From Rosellinia necatrix (Eukaryota > Ascomycota > Sordariomycetes > Xylariales > Xylariaceae), in the NCBI GenBank assembly GCA_021209875.1, contig JAGYVD010000010.1:1736001-1800000 (forward strand): a stretch of 64,000 nt of DNA. The letters run 5' to 3'. Numbering within the stretch: the stretch's first letter is position 1; each line of letters starts with the position of its first letter. A program made the translations under genes and the position numbers. Below the pieces are notes generated by a model. It searched no databases. It was given only the letters and a program-made list of their open reading frames with translations, and had not been told where the DNA came from. Shown one piece after another: positions 11,514-23,601 of the stretch.

Positions 11514-11652
11514 CGGGGACGGGGTATATAATCATTGTGTTTCTGTTTTCTGTCGGTTTTCCTGTGTTGGCCATTGTCCGTGCAAGAACAAAGAAGAAAA
11601 TCCAGGTCCTTGCAGCTGCTTCAGGCGGAAGCATGCACAAACTTACACGCAC
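10530..11652. other. Convergent intergenic region with homopolymer tracts
   Basis: Between the 3' ends of TRAX (+) and the acetate permease (-). It holds A-rich runs near 11131-11153 and an adjacent T-run/A-run pair (11481-11512) that could fold as a perfect hairpin. Open frames here (up to 121 codons) are A-rich and show no domain. Confidence 0.6.
11481..11512. repeat. Poly-T/poly-A inverted homopolymer pair
   Basis: A run of about 13 T is followed directly by about 18 A, a perfect inverted repeat in the space between two convergent genes. It may simply be a slippage-prone tract and its length in the assembly may be unreliable. Confidence 0.6.
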
Positions 11653-12815
11653 CTAAGCAGTCTCGCGCTCAGTCTTGACACGAGCCTCACGGCCCTTCTC
11701 AGACCAGGGGAAGTGGAAGACGGGGATGAGGAAGAAGGAGTTGCTGTTAAGTAATCACGGTTAGCTTTTTTTCTTTTTTCCTTTTTTCTTTATTTTCTTT
11801 TTCGCTCTACTGAGCAGCAGAGGGAGACGGGATCCGAGAGAGGGAGGCCATCAGCTTACCTAGTGTCGGCGATACCGGCGAACGCGTTATACCAGGCGAG
11901 GAAGGCGGCGAAGAGGCCGAAGACGCCGCCCGCCTTCTGGAGGCCGACGGCAGCGACGGCGGCGCCGTTGCTCTTGGCGAACTCGGAGGTGGCGAGGAAG
12001 AGGAAGGCGAGGTCGAGGGTGAAGAAGAGCAGGAAGAACATGACGGTCGAGCGCAGGGTCAGGAGCAGCAGGATGAAGGTGAAGATGAACCAGCCGGTGA
12101 GGAAGAAGCCGAGGACCGAGGCCTCGTCGGCCGGCGCCTCCTTGTAGGCCGCGAGGACCGAGAAGGACGGCGTCAGGATGATGGCGTAGGCGATCCAGAA
12201 GCCGCCGTACGAGGACAGCGCCGTCGCGCCGAAGGTGTTGCCTACAGCCATTTCCCTGCAAAGGGGGGGGGGGAGAAGAACAAAGGTGGTCAGTAAGGTT
12301 AAAATATGGAGTGCGCTCTCAAAGGCCGGAGGTGTCCTTTGACGGACGGAAACGGGACGGAACGGGACAACGAGAACCGGGGGGGAGCCGGAGGGGTATG
12401 TCCTGGGGGGGTTTTCACTTACCACATGCCGGCCAGAAGCTGGACGAGGCCGCCGTAGCCGTAGGCTAGCGAGAGGGCGATGTTAGGCTTGGCGACGCCG
12501 CGGGTCTGCAGGTTCACGAGCGACAGGACGAAGGTGGTGAGCGCGAAGGCGGAGAGGCCGAGGGGCGCCGGGTTGGCGAACTTCCGGTGCTCCGTGGGCC
12601 GGTACAGACCGGGCTGGAACTCACCGCCGAAGGCGGCGAGCCGGGGCCTCGCCGGCGGCGTGGGCGTTGTACTGCGGGTTGCCGCCATAGTTGAAGTTGC
12701 GCTGCTGCTGCGCGGTCAGGCCGCCGCCGTTGACGTCGGCGCCCGTCGTGCTTGGGACGCCGCTGATCTCCTTCTCCATGGCCGGCACCGTCTGCTGGTA
12801 CTCCGGGGACGCCAT
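11653..12815 (-). CDS. GPR1/FUN34/YaaH-family acetate permease
   Basis: Exons 12815-12423, 12255-11860 and 11743-11653 (minus); 292 aa if one base is removed in the first exon. Family role: plasma-membrane acetate/monocarboxylate or ammonium-linked transporter (Ady2/AcpA type). Diagnostic [22 protein letters not shown] motif, then [24 protein letters not shown] across intron 1, and six hydrophobic helices; the C-terminus reads [27 protein letters not shown]. Splice joints are clean (GTAAGT/GCAG and GTAAGC/ACAG). The N-terminal ~65 residues are polar and cytoplasmic. Between [17 protein letters not shown] and [17 protein letters not shown] the frame shifts by one base within 12622-12688 (G4 at 12643-12646 is a candidate), and no GT-AG intron of the required length fits. 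An upstream in-frame ATG at 12836 would add seven residues; I prefer 12815 by context. Confidence 0.88.
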
Positions 12816-15800
12816 CGCGTATCTGTTTTGTTTCACTTGGTTTTATGTAGGCTTATGTGGCCTTGTGGGGATTTGGGGGTCGGCTCAATGAAAGAGTTTA
12901 TAAATATATATATAGGTATATGGGTATATGGGTGAGTATGTGTGTGCGCCAAGTAACGCAGGTCAATGGTTCGACGAGCTCGGCTGGACGGACGCACTGC
13001 AACCAATTGATCGTAAAGCAGAGCGAGGCCCGCGACAAAAATGGGATACAAGAAATAAAAGGAAGAGAGACTCGGTTGGACCACAGGTGGGAAGGGGGGG
13101 GGTGGTTGATATTTATGAACTCGCTGACAGGGGATAAGCGGATGAACGTGCCTATACCTATATTGATGCGTGACGGCGGGTATTCTGCGACCTACGACTG
13201 CATGATAGATGCGGTACACTACGCCCAAGAGGTAGTAGTACGTCTGGATGCGTGGAGAGAGCTTTGTTGCCTTTTTCTTTCATCCGATGTTCTCTCCCCC
13301 GCTGTCTCGTTCGCTCCCTCTTCCTTTTTGCATCCCTCCACTCTACACTATCCAACACGGCTTTGAATGCCGTGGTATTTGCCGGAGTACGTGCCGTAAT
13401 GTATTTGTATAATTGTACAGTACATACGCCACGTTAGTGTTGGGTGCTGCAAGTTCGTAACAACAGCAGGTAGTACCTACATAAGTCGTGTGTAATATTG
13501 CAGATCTGAGAGGTTCCCGAAGTTCCTAGCTTACTCTCGTACTCCGGCCGGGGGTCGAGGGTGCTAGTTTAGCTTCCCCAGCCAGCCCCAGTGATTGAAA
13601 TCGCTGAACGACTGGGGTGAAGGTTACATCGAGTCATCTTACAATGTCATCTTACGAGCGGAGGCGGACATGCATGTACTGTACGTACGTATGTGCATAC
13701 CTACCGCAGGCGGAAAAAGAGGAAGTCGGTTGCCTATTGGACAACCAGAAAGCGTGATTCGTTGAGATGGTTTGCTTGTCCTACACTGCACCATTCCCCT
13801 GGTTTCGTTTTCCTCTGTCTCCCCCAAATCGCAAATCGCTTCAGCCATTCCTTTACCACTACGGAATTACTAGCGAGTACGACAGCCATGCTCCCTATTT
13901 GGTTTAGATAGCATATCTTCCCGTGTCGGCCCGTAACAGAAGAGGCAGGTTACGCACAAAAACGATATGGTAGATGAGTACCAGGTGGCTTGGCGGCTAT
14001 GTATGCAGAGCCGCTCTAGAGTGCTCTGACAGTACTTATAGGTAGGCATATCACTTGTCAGTCATGACTGGAAGACGTGCTTGAGAAGTATGCTAACGCT
14101 GAGGCCACCAGGTCTACTTCATTTCTACACTCTAGCCCCCAGGTTGCGCAATACCCTCATCCTAGATCCTAGGTGCTGGATGACGCGAACTGGGATCAAG
14201 TCTCTTAGCGAGCAATCCTTACCAGAGCCCACGCGACTTGAGAAAACTTAGCCTTTTTTTTTCCTCCCTCCGCTCCTTTAAACCGTTAGGGCCTCGACCT
14301 GTGTGGAGTGTAGCTTTACCGCTTGGTGCTGTCGGGTTTCATTTCTCGGCCGCTCGATCGGACTTACACGATAGTTAGCACTAATTAGCTTTGTAAGCTT
14401 GCCGTCAGACCTTGGCTCAGAGATCACCTCTTCAACGGTTAAAAGTGCCAACTTGGCGCAGAGAAAAAACCTGCACTAGTAGTGTAGTCAAGAGTTAGAT
14501 TACACGTGGTGCACACACACACCTAATGCCAAAGGTCTGTGGATGTCCCGGATGAATGGTTCGCATAACCTATTGTTGGGGTACGTGTTGGGGATCTCGG
14601 GGCAGAATATGGGGGTGCCCCCTGCCTAGGTACTGTTGCTGTAGCCCAAGAGAAAATGTACAGTGTGATAAACAACAGCACGTAAATGTTTACACACTGT
14701 AGATAGATACTTGTGTGTAAAGGAACAGGTAACTATGTGCCGAGGCGAGACACCGAAATAGGCTAGGTAATTAAGGCCTGGTTGTTAACTGTGCCGCTCA
14801 ACTGCTTGGGTAGGTAGTTATGTAGTCTAATCCAATTCTAGTGTTGCCTAGGTACATAGGTATTCTATCCGATAACGGCTAACTTCAGGTTGCGGCTACT
14901 TCTATAACTACTAACTATGTAAGGTACCTACATAGCATCAATCAAATGTTAATACAGTCAACAGTGAAGGACAGTTCGAGATTATATACAAGTAACTAAC
15001 TACTACACGCTTCTTCTGTTACATATCTCCATACATAACTAGCGCGAAACGCAAATTGACCGAAAGTCAGCCACTTCCCGGGCTGCTGCCAATATAATCC
15101 TGCAAGTTCATACATAGCTTTCTCAAACACTTACTAATACAGGATGCCAATACTTTCTAATCAGTTCATATGGCCACAGACTTGTCGTATGATTAGATGC
15201 ATGAAGAAAGCGTCAGACTCGTCCACCCACGAGATATATATAAACATATCCATCCACGTGTCCATCGTCTGTGCCCAGGGAGCATCATAGTGTATTGTAT
15301 GGCAAACAGGGTTCCCCCCAGATACATTGAATAGACATTGACGGATGGCTTGGCCAACACTCAACTCTAAGTGAACTACGGCAGTTAGATCTAGTTACTA
15401 TGTACAGTTAGTGTACTTTTTCGACAATTGCACCCTTATTAATGTTGCGATGTACAAACTTACCACTACCAATCATTGCCGCTATCACCACCATCACCAT
15501 CACCCATCACCCATCACCCATCACCACCACCATATCCTCACTTTTTGTAAGACTCATCGCCCAAGAAGTGCAGTAGGATGGCGGCTTGAATGGCCAAGAT
15601 AGATTGGCTCGAGCACTGAAATAGGACTCAGGATTGGCCCATCTTGCCTCCCCCTTTCCCCAGCTGCCTATGCTTGGCGCGACTGGCAACATCCCTAGCA
15701 AAATACCGGAATAGGTATTAGCTCCGGCAAAATTCCACAATCACTACTTCGCAAACAAGGCCTTCCAAAGATCAGCCCGTTTCCCCCGCATCCTACTGTC

Positions 15801-17059
15801 TGTCCCCTCCTTCTTCTCCACCTCGTCTTTCTCCTCTTCCCCATATGCCATATGTACTGCGTGCTGCAGAAGCATCATGCATTTTCCTAGATGCCCAGGC
15901 CGCCAGAAGCTCTCCAACAATAGTAAACGCATACTGAAGAAATCTGTAGTGGAACCCCTCCCAAGATCCAGAAATGAAATGCACGTAAAACTACCTCCCA
16001 TCACTGCCATGTAACCAATATTTGCAGAGCGGCCGAAAGCCCAGAGCAACCCCTACCAAATAATACACATTCGCGACGAGTACATCCAACATTCAATACA
16101 TATGTCCCCTTTGCCACCAACGAAGTTCCGTACGCCCGGGCACGTCACAACCCCAATCTGACCTGCAGGGACGCTATGCAGCACACCCATAGGTCTAGCC
16201 TAACTCGCATGAAATCACCAAGGAGGCAATAAGCTGCCTAGATCGCCTAGATCGGGTCGCGAATGGCTCCATCCCCGGAACAAGCCATCCCAAGACCGTC
16301 CATCGAGAACCTCGTGGTGTGCGCCGCTAATACGCTAATACGACAGCTTTGTTAACCACCCTCCCAGAGTACCGGGAGCGGGCGTGTAACCTAACACCCG
16401 GTTTGGAAACGCACCACAAACACATAGCCGAGAGTTCCGGAGTTCAGGATCACGCCCAACTTCTTTCTTCCTGTGCGGGTATTGCCCACCTCGTGCTCAG
16501 CGGCGGCGATTGGGAACAGTTGACGAACCGACGAAACCGGTTCCTAACCGAGGCGATAGATTGATATCACGCCAGCGCCGGGCGAGGTATCATGCATTGA
16601 AACACAGATCCCTGGCGACGACGTACTTCATCTAGCGATATTGCGAGTATATTAATCTAACCAACCTAGACCTTGGCAGACGCCGATGGCCACTCAAACA
16701 GACGAGCTAATAGAACTTATTAATGTGCAGGGTAGGCTTTTAAAAGTGGAAGGAAAGGTTTACATGATAACCTCAAGCTCCAGGGATGACTAACAAGCCA
16801 GTTTCCAACGGCACCATATTATATCGGAACTAATCTCCGATGTACCTTGAGGTTGGGGCTGTTTCCTTCCTTGATACACCACAACAAGTGCATAGTATAC
16901 GAGGAGGTCGATAAAACGGAGGTCAAAGGGCTTTGCTTCAGGGAAATGCTCACATAAAAAAAAACACGGAGTGTGATTGACACAGCGCTCGGGCTACATT
17001 GGTAATGCTGACGACAGGCCGCACCCTCTCTATCATCCTCATCATTATCGACAAAAAAG
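12816..17059. other. Gene-poor region
   Basis: I find no gene that I can support. On the minus strand, frames at 15744-16049 (101 codons) and 15507-15740 (77 codons) have an amphipathic look (for example ISFLDLGRGSTTDFFSMRL), but I recognise no family and see no splice pattern that joins them. A CAC/CAT-rich microsatellite lies at 15484-15535. The part next to 12815 should hold the acetate-permease promoter. TAGGTA motifs recur at about 14810-14960. Confidence 0.5.
15484..15535. repeat. CAC/CAT microsatellite
   Basis: An imperfect run of CACCAT and CATCACC units, partly tandem CCATCAC. It lies in non-coding sequence. Confidence 0.65.
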
Positions 17060-17870
17060 CCCCGGGTCTTCACCTTCTTTGCATCTTGCCATGTCGCCTA
17101 AATTTCTTGAGGCCGCAACTCATACGCACGACGCTGTGAGGTGCCTTTTGAAGATGAAGACGGTCTTGGCGTCCGGCCCGTGCTCGAGCATGCAGGCAAG
17201 GACGCTCAAAACCATCCAAACATATGAACTCTCGGTCGGTGCCTGTGAGGGTGCCGTATTGCAGCACTGAAGTAGATGCGCCGGGTGATAGCCGTTTCGA
17301 AGGCTCTGTTCGTCGTTAGGAAGAGCACGCCGTGATAGTACTGGAACGCCCGCAATCACACCGGCACCAGGCCGTTGTGCTTAATGTCTCGGTCCCCTTG
17401 TGGTTGGAGGTATACGCCTGCTTCGTCCAGCAGTCCTATCGCCCTGAAACCAGCCCCAGAGTACTCCACGTTCTGCTCTACTACACTCGACTCCCTGATC
17501 ATGTTGCTGCTGGTGAGGGGTAAGAACGGCGGCTGCGGTAGCTTTGCCACACTCCACCGCGCATATCTTGTCTTTCCATCGCGCGGACTATATTGGTTCA
17601 CTCTCCGCCGTCTACTCGTCATGAGATAAAAAGTGTGGATATATAGGTAGGTGTCTACGTAGATATACATATATAAGTTCACCTACCGACTCCCGCCAAG
17701 CCGTACAACAAAAAGATGTGAGCTGGCCTTTACTCTTGAACGCCTCAAGGCGAACTGGGTGTTTGGACCCCTAGAGAATGGCGATATGCTTGAACGTAGT
17801 AAACGCGTACTCTTTATCGTAAGTCTCGGCCTGAGGCTAGGAGTCTTTGTACTTCGCGAAGGCTGCAGGA
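17060..17870 (-). pseudogene. Decayed AAA+ ATPase fragment
   Basis: On the minus strand one frame reads a degenerate Walker A (SPRDGKTRYA near 17565-17590), then SVVEQNVEYSGAGFRAIGLLDEAGVYLQ with an intact Walker B (LLDEA, codons near 17419-17433). It continues KHNGLVPV, a TGA stop (17356-17358), LRAFQYYHGVLFLTTNRAFE and TRRIYFS. This order (GKT, hhhDEA, GhLhhTTNR, R-finger-like RI) is that of the AAA module of large fungal AAA ATPases. After the stop the frame holds for about 30 codons, then homology continues one frame away (YGTLTGTDREFI). Upstream, at about 17730-17870, another stretch (QAETYDKEYAFTTFKHIAI) interrupted by stops may belong to the same relic. The damaged Walker A, in-frame stop and frameshift argue for a pseudogene rather than a spliced gene. 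Confidence 0.6.
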
Positions 17871-18932
17871 CGATGTGTTAGGTATAATATAGAGCCTTGA
17901 TCCTGGCTTAGTCACTCGTTGGGGGGGCGTCTAGATGGTAGTTGACTACTGCTGTGAGGGCGTTAGTGAAGCGGTGGGATCAGATCATCATGCAATACTT
18001 TCCAACTCAGTGACCTGCATACCAAATTCATATTCGGAGTGTAGGTTAATAGGGTCTAGACCGCGACTAACTAGTGACACATTAGAAGGATGGGGAGGCG
18101 GTTAATGTTATTATCTATTGAACCCCTTCGCAAATTCTTCGCATTGAATGATATAACAGATACTAGGGATCTAGTCATCTATGAACGAGCCATCAATAAT
18201 CAAATCGGCGTGCAACTTGGCCTCGGAAGTATGAACCCTAAAACGGTGAGCAATATCCTCAAAGCAAATGATGGAGTTGATTTCTTCTTCCACTTTAACT
18301 TGGGATCTATAGACTTGGAGCTAAGGGCACCAGGGATTGACGGCGATGGGGCAAACTAACTTTAACATTATACTTAGACTATCGACATCAGATCGGCTAT
18401 GAGAACTATGTCATTGCAAACGAGGAAAGAGGCCGGGGCAACCGGTGCAAGACATCTCGGTGCCGCTTACACATGGTCCTGATTCAATGCAACTCGCCTG
18501 CCACAAAGCGGGTATCCAGGCAATACACTCACCCAAAATCATGTATATATATTTCACTTCAAACGGTGGGAGAAATTGACAATGAAATCCCATTTATTCA
18601 TGAGTCCCAAGAATAATGTGTCCTGTACTACGTAAAGTAGGTAGAGCGCGGTACTTGAGTTCAATTTAGTGCAGTAGAATAGCTGAGACGTGGGGATTAT
18701 CAGCCATAGCTCTACTTTCTTTTAACAGTTTCGAATTTTTGGTCTCCTTCTAGGGACATCTTAATAATGTCTATATATATGCTGTGTCATTTCTGAGAAA
18801 CATCTGGTGTTCATACTACAACTTAGTGGGACGAATTCGATGACTGCTCCCTATAGAAACGAGTGTTTCCAGCTGGTGGTGAACTTGGCCCGTCTATCTT
18901 CGATAACCTAAAATGCCTTAAGGAAAACGCTG
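17871..18932. other. Intergenic region
   Basis: Downstream flank of the M28 peptidase gene. An 89-codon frame on the plus strand (18090-18359) has balanced composition but no family I recognise and no supporting splice sites; I do not call it a gene. Confidence 0.5.
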
Positions 18933-21604
18933 CTATTCGATTGTTTTTGTAGCAGTATTAATGCACCCCTCAATAATGTCGACCCATTTGATCGCGTTGA
19001 TGTAGTCCTGTGCATCGATACTTTCGACAAGACCTGGGAAAACAGCTAATGAAGTGTTAGCACCTACCCGTCAACAGTGTTTTGATGGAAAATTGGGAAA
19101 TCATACCACCCGCATATCCGGTCCAAACACCTGGCGCAAAAACGACGTGCTTAAACCAGGATCGGCCGTCGAGGCCCCCAGGATATAAGAAAGCACGTTC
19201 GATGTTCTTGTATTTCGTATTAGTGAACCGAATACGATGGAAAAGTGCCAGTTTTTTAGGCCAATGCCACCAGGGAATCTGCTCGTTAGCTTGCTCTGCC
19301 AGCTTCGCAGCCTCGGCGTCAAGTTTAACCGCTGCGGACTTCATCTCGCTGATGGCATCGTATAATCGACCCAGAGACCGCTCAAAGTGGCCCTGGTCAC
19401 CTTTGATCTCCGTTTCGGTACTTCGCGACCTTGACTCGAAGATTTCAGTCTCGCTGGAGGGTTTGACGCCGAAGTTTTTGAGCCTCAACTCTACTTTCCC
19501 GACGTAGTCCTTAAGAGCCACCGCGTACGCCGTCGCATTTAATGCAAGAAGTGGCGTATCGGCGATCCTGGCGGCTGTGAGTCCCAGCACCTGGGCCATA
19601 GCTCGATGATAGAGAAAGCCGGGATCGCCATATACGCTTTGCCACCAGTAGCTGTCGTAGTTGCTGTGATAACTAGGTGCAAATTAATGGTTAGCAATCT
19701 TCATGCATACTAAAAAATTGTCTCATTCTATGTGAAATTTGATCGATGGGGTAGGTAATAAGATTTTCAAAATGGGAAATATGTGGCTGCAGGATAACGT
19801 ACTGGTAGACAGGGGCTTTATCATCGGGGCCACCGAAGCCCATGTCTATAGAAGGAACACCGGCATAATCCTGGAAAGCGGTAAAGTCGCTACCACTTCC
19901 CATGGTCCTGATTTGGCCGTCCCAAAGGTCCCGAACAGTTTGGCCTGGAACGGTTTGGTTGGGAGACGGAACCAGCGCAGTTACCTCGTAAAGGAGACTA
20001 TGCAATAGCGGGGCAGCCGAAGCTTCGAAGGTCGGGCTTCGAACACCGACATCCACGTTAATGTAAGCTACGTTGGCCACGGAGATCCAGGGTAGATATT
20101 CTTCAACCCATTCGGTACTCCCGACAAGACCGTATTCTTCGCCGTCCCAACTAGCAAAGACGATGGTTCGTAAAGGCTTCCAACCTTGATCCAGTGCTTG
20201 ACCAAAACTGCGGATCACCTCATTGAGGACGGCCGATCCGCTATTAGGATCGCCCGCACCGCCTACTATCCAGGCATCACGGTGATTCCCGATGACGACA
20301 ACCTCATCTGGTATGGTTCCGTTGATGATACCGATGACGTCCCACATTGGGGTAATAGTATAATTCTGATGACTGACAAGGTTAAGGACTAGGTCATCGG
20401 GAGAAGGACCAATGTAATATTCGACGCCCTTGTATCCGAGCCCCGTATTCCTAGTCCAGTATTCATTGAAGCTTTTAGCTTGAGGACCGTGGCCGTTCAA
20501 AGCCTTTAGAATAGGTAAGGCCTCAGCGTAGGATATTGGCAGGGAAGGAATGCTGGCAAGGACGCCATCAACCGACTGGCGTGGTACACCGGGTTTGCTA
20601 GGGTAACCAGGGGTAGTCGGATCGCCTGGTCCCATACTTAAATATTGCACACTCCCGCGTTGGACGCTACTAGGATGGCGAGCAGGGCCAGCTGGATAGG
20701 GCTTGTGCCCTTTCTCCTCTGTGATATCGCCATCGTCGCCGGGGTCGCTATACATGATGCAGCCAATCATGCCTAATTCTTCGGCTCTCTTAACTTTGAG
20801 GCCGCGGAAGATGCCTCCGTATCGGGCAATGGCGATTTTGCCTTCTAAACTGACATTCGCACGGACAAGGTCTTCGAAGTCCGCAAAAGATCCATAATTG
20901 ACATAGACGAATGAGCCTGTGACATTACCGCTAGCAGAATAGCCATGAAAGACAGGGACGCCGTTCTCGAATTGGGTAGTGGGATCCTCCTCCAGTGCGT
21001 CTTCCGTCAGGGTGGCCTCAAAGGCTACTTTCCATGCGTCGGAATCATCCCCAGTACTGCCGGCATGCTTCTTTAATAGGGCCAGCCGGCTATCGAGTGG
21101 ATAATTGAGATATGTTTCATAGGCCACAACTTCAGACTTGACACCCCATTCCGCCCAACGATCCCTCGTCCATTCGGCCTACGAGAGGTTAGTCATTATT
21201 CGGCCTCTGCTTGCCCCCACCCTCCTGTATCGCACTACCCAGTGCTAGGATGAGGCAAGCCTTACCTGTGAGAGATTCTGGCCGGCTAGATGAGCGCCGG
21301 ACGTGTAGTACCTGCTCCATTCGGAGGCCTTCTCGGCACTAGGGGTATCTAGGAGTATGGATTGGAGCTCTTTATATGTGAGACGGTTTCGTCCATGGCC
21401 CGGCCACGGATGAGAGTGGTGATGATGCGGTGCAAAAACAACAGTGACAAGGAAGGTGAGGAGCAAGACAACCAATGAAGAGCCCAGGGCGATGCTGCAG
21501 AAACGGCGGACGGTCTGGTGAGGATAGCGTCGACGTGGGGTGCCAACGGCGACGGTCGTGATTAACGGCGTACGCTCGCTGGCCATTGTAACTTTGTAGC
21601 TCAT
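18933..21604 (-). CDS. Glutamate carboxypeptidase II-like (NAALADase) M28 metallopeptidase
   Basis: Exons 21604-21266, 21178-19803, 19672-19107 and 19033-18933 (minus), total 793 aa. Joints: LSQ|AEWTRDRWAEWG, PVYH|YHSNYDSYWW and YAGG|LVESIDAQDY, with donors GTAAGG, GTACGT and GTATGA. Type II membrane topology: short cytoplasmic tail with RRRYPHQTVRR, one signal-anchor helix near residues 35-58, then a His-rich stretch and the ectodomain. A PA-like domain (YVNYGSFADFEDL) is followed by the M28 fold: di-zinc ligands in GNHRDAWIVGGAGDPNSG, catalytic Glu in SWDGEEYGLVGSTEW, YINVDV, and the final His in YHYHSNYDS created by splicing. A helical dimerisation-type domain ends with WVDIIEGCINTATKTIE. 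The family releases C-terminal acidic residues from peptides, at the vacuole or cell surface. An alternative in-frame ATG six codons in gives MASERTPLI. Confidence 0.92.
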
Positions 21605-23601
21605 CGCAGAGATGGCTGTAACGGCATCGTAAGGTTCACGTAGCGCTTGGCGTCACGAGAGAGTGCCTAGGTTGGGTAGGACTTGAGAGACTTCTTAGGT
21701 TGGTAGGCAGTTGGAGGATGGTTCATGTACATGTAGGCTAGGCCTGACCTCTTTAGGTATAGGTGCGCCACTGCGGCTTTCTCGCACGTCATTTGTGGCT
21801 AGGCTCCGGTTATAGTACGGAGGTAGCAATAGTTCGGCTGTCTCCGGTCTATGCATATATGTACGCTGATACAGGCCGGCATCCCGATGAGATATCACTA
21901 GATCTCACCCCGCCTCTTATTAAAGTCGTCAAACTATTTAAAGCCAATAGTAGGAAGTCGGCGCCTATTACAGGGGAACGCATGTATCTGCCATTCTCTT
22001 CTTGTATTTCTTGTATTTCTTATTCTTTTATTTCCGAGTCTATGCGCGGACCGAGAGGATAAATCACCAACGCACGTAACAGCAGAGCCTGCCTAGGTAA
22101 GTACAGGTCGAATTCCATGCAGATGCCTAGTGTTGTGTCCACCCATGCTACCCCCAAGTAGTTAGTATACCTGCTAGTAGTAATATGCGGGCGAGTAACA
22201 AGTAATGCGGTGTATGTAGATATCAAGGTTCATATGGAAGTTGATGGCCTAATTAGATAGCGTCCAAGATGCATTGAGACACAGGTATCAACATAAAGAT
22301 CAGAAGGATCGATGTTGTTGAAAGCCCATTTTCATCCAAGACAACAACGGAGTCGGAACACGGACACCGGGAGCGAGATGCCGGTCAACCCCCCAGCTTA
22401 AGCCGAGACTAATAGTGGGGCCTAATGTTGGAGGGGGGTTGATAAGGAGTGGGGTTGGCACTTTTCGTGCTTGGAACCTCGCGGTGTTATTGGCTGCCAG
22501 AATAATAAGCAATGGTTGTAGACAGTAGCTGCGGTCCAGGCAACCGGTGGGGGAGGTCATCGGATACCTAGTTGAAGAGCGTTCAGGGCTGCATAACACC
22601 TCTATGGCATCCCGGTGGGAAGATGTTACACTGCATAAATAAGAGGCTGTAATTTACTGCCTACCTAGGTAGGTATGCATGTGTGCAGTGCATGCGCAGC
22701 TGCACGGTTGCCGGGCCTGTGACCAATGTTTGTAATCCGGCGCGTCGAGCACCCACTCGGCACTGAGTTGCGGACGGTTGTAGTAGTGCAGTGCAGTGCA
22801 GTGTCTTATCCCGTCCAACTAAATTCTCCGACAACGGACACTTGTGAAATCCTTCGGGCGCCGGACAATGCTATTTTTCCTCTATCGGCTTGTCCTTGTA
22901 AAGCTGTGAGAGGATGCGAGACAAAAGAATCCGCCACGACTAAACCCGCCAAAACAGTGCCTGACGGAAATGTTTAGGGAGGGATCTACACTATTAACGA
23001 CCCAGCCAATCGACTAGGTAGCAGTCTGTATGCTATGTACGTTGGTAGGTTACAGATACTGCAAGCAATTTCAGCCACAATCGTATTCTATGTGGTATAA
23101 TGTGCACGGTTTACGTATTATTAATGCGGTATTACACGACCTTTGGGCTGTAAAAATCTGCCCCTTATGTTCGTGCTGTGTTGGGAGGGGCAAACCGGCA
23201 AAGCAGCAAATCAAAACAGTCGCATGGCGAAAACGGGATCTACGGCGGCGGTTGCGACTAGTCTAGTCTCGGCTTGACCTAGTCCGACCGGAGACCCAGC
23301 GAGAACTGCATTGCACCCACCCCCGGCCTGGCAACTCGTTCTATACCGCATTTGCCATCTAGATGGATGTACTTGTATGTAAGTATGTAAGTGGGGTGGC
23401 GGGCTGATGACATATTTTCTTTTAGCAATGAGAATTCTGCGCCAGGGCGTTCCCTTTATTTATATATTATATACTGGTTACGGAGCGTTCCTGTCTTAGC
23501 CACTACCAGTTATTCTAATCCCATACTCTATCCGGCAACTTGCCTCTCTTTGTTGCCTTATTTCTCCCATCACCGCGAAGCTCAGGCACTATAACAACAC
23601 C
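21605..23601. other. Divergent intergenic region (M28 peptidase / MFS)
   Basis: About 2 kb separates two divergent start codons, so both promoters lie inside. It has a palindromic CCTACCTAGGTAGG motif at 22661-22674 and a GTGCA repeat near 22788-22803. No open frame over 100 codons and nothing gene-like was seen. Confidence 0.6.

Noticed and set aside
15744..16049. 101-codon minus frame
   Set aside because: Protein-like in places but without recognisable family, start context or splice partners; not enough to call a gene.
18090..18359. 89-codon plus frame
   Set aside because: Balanced composition but no similarity I recognise; isolated and short.
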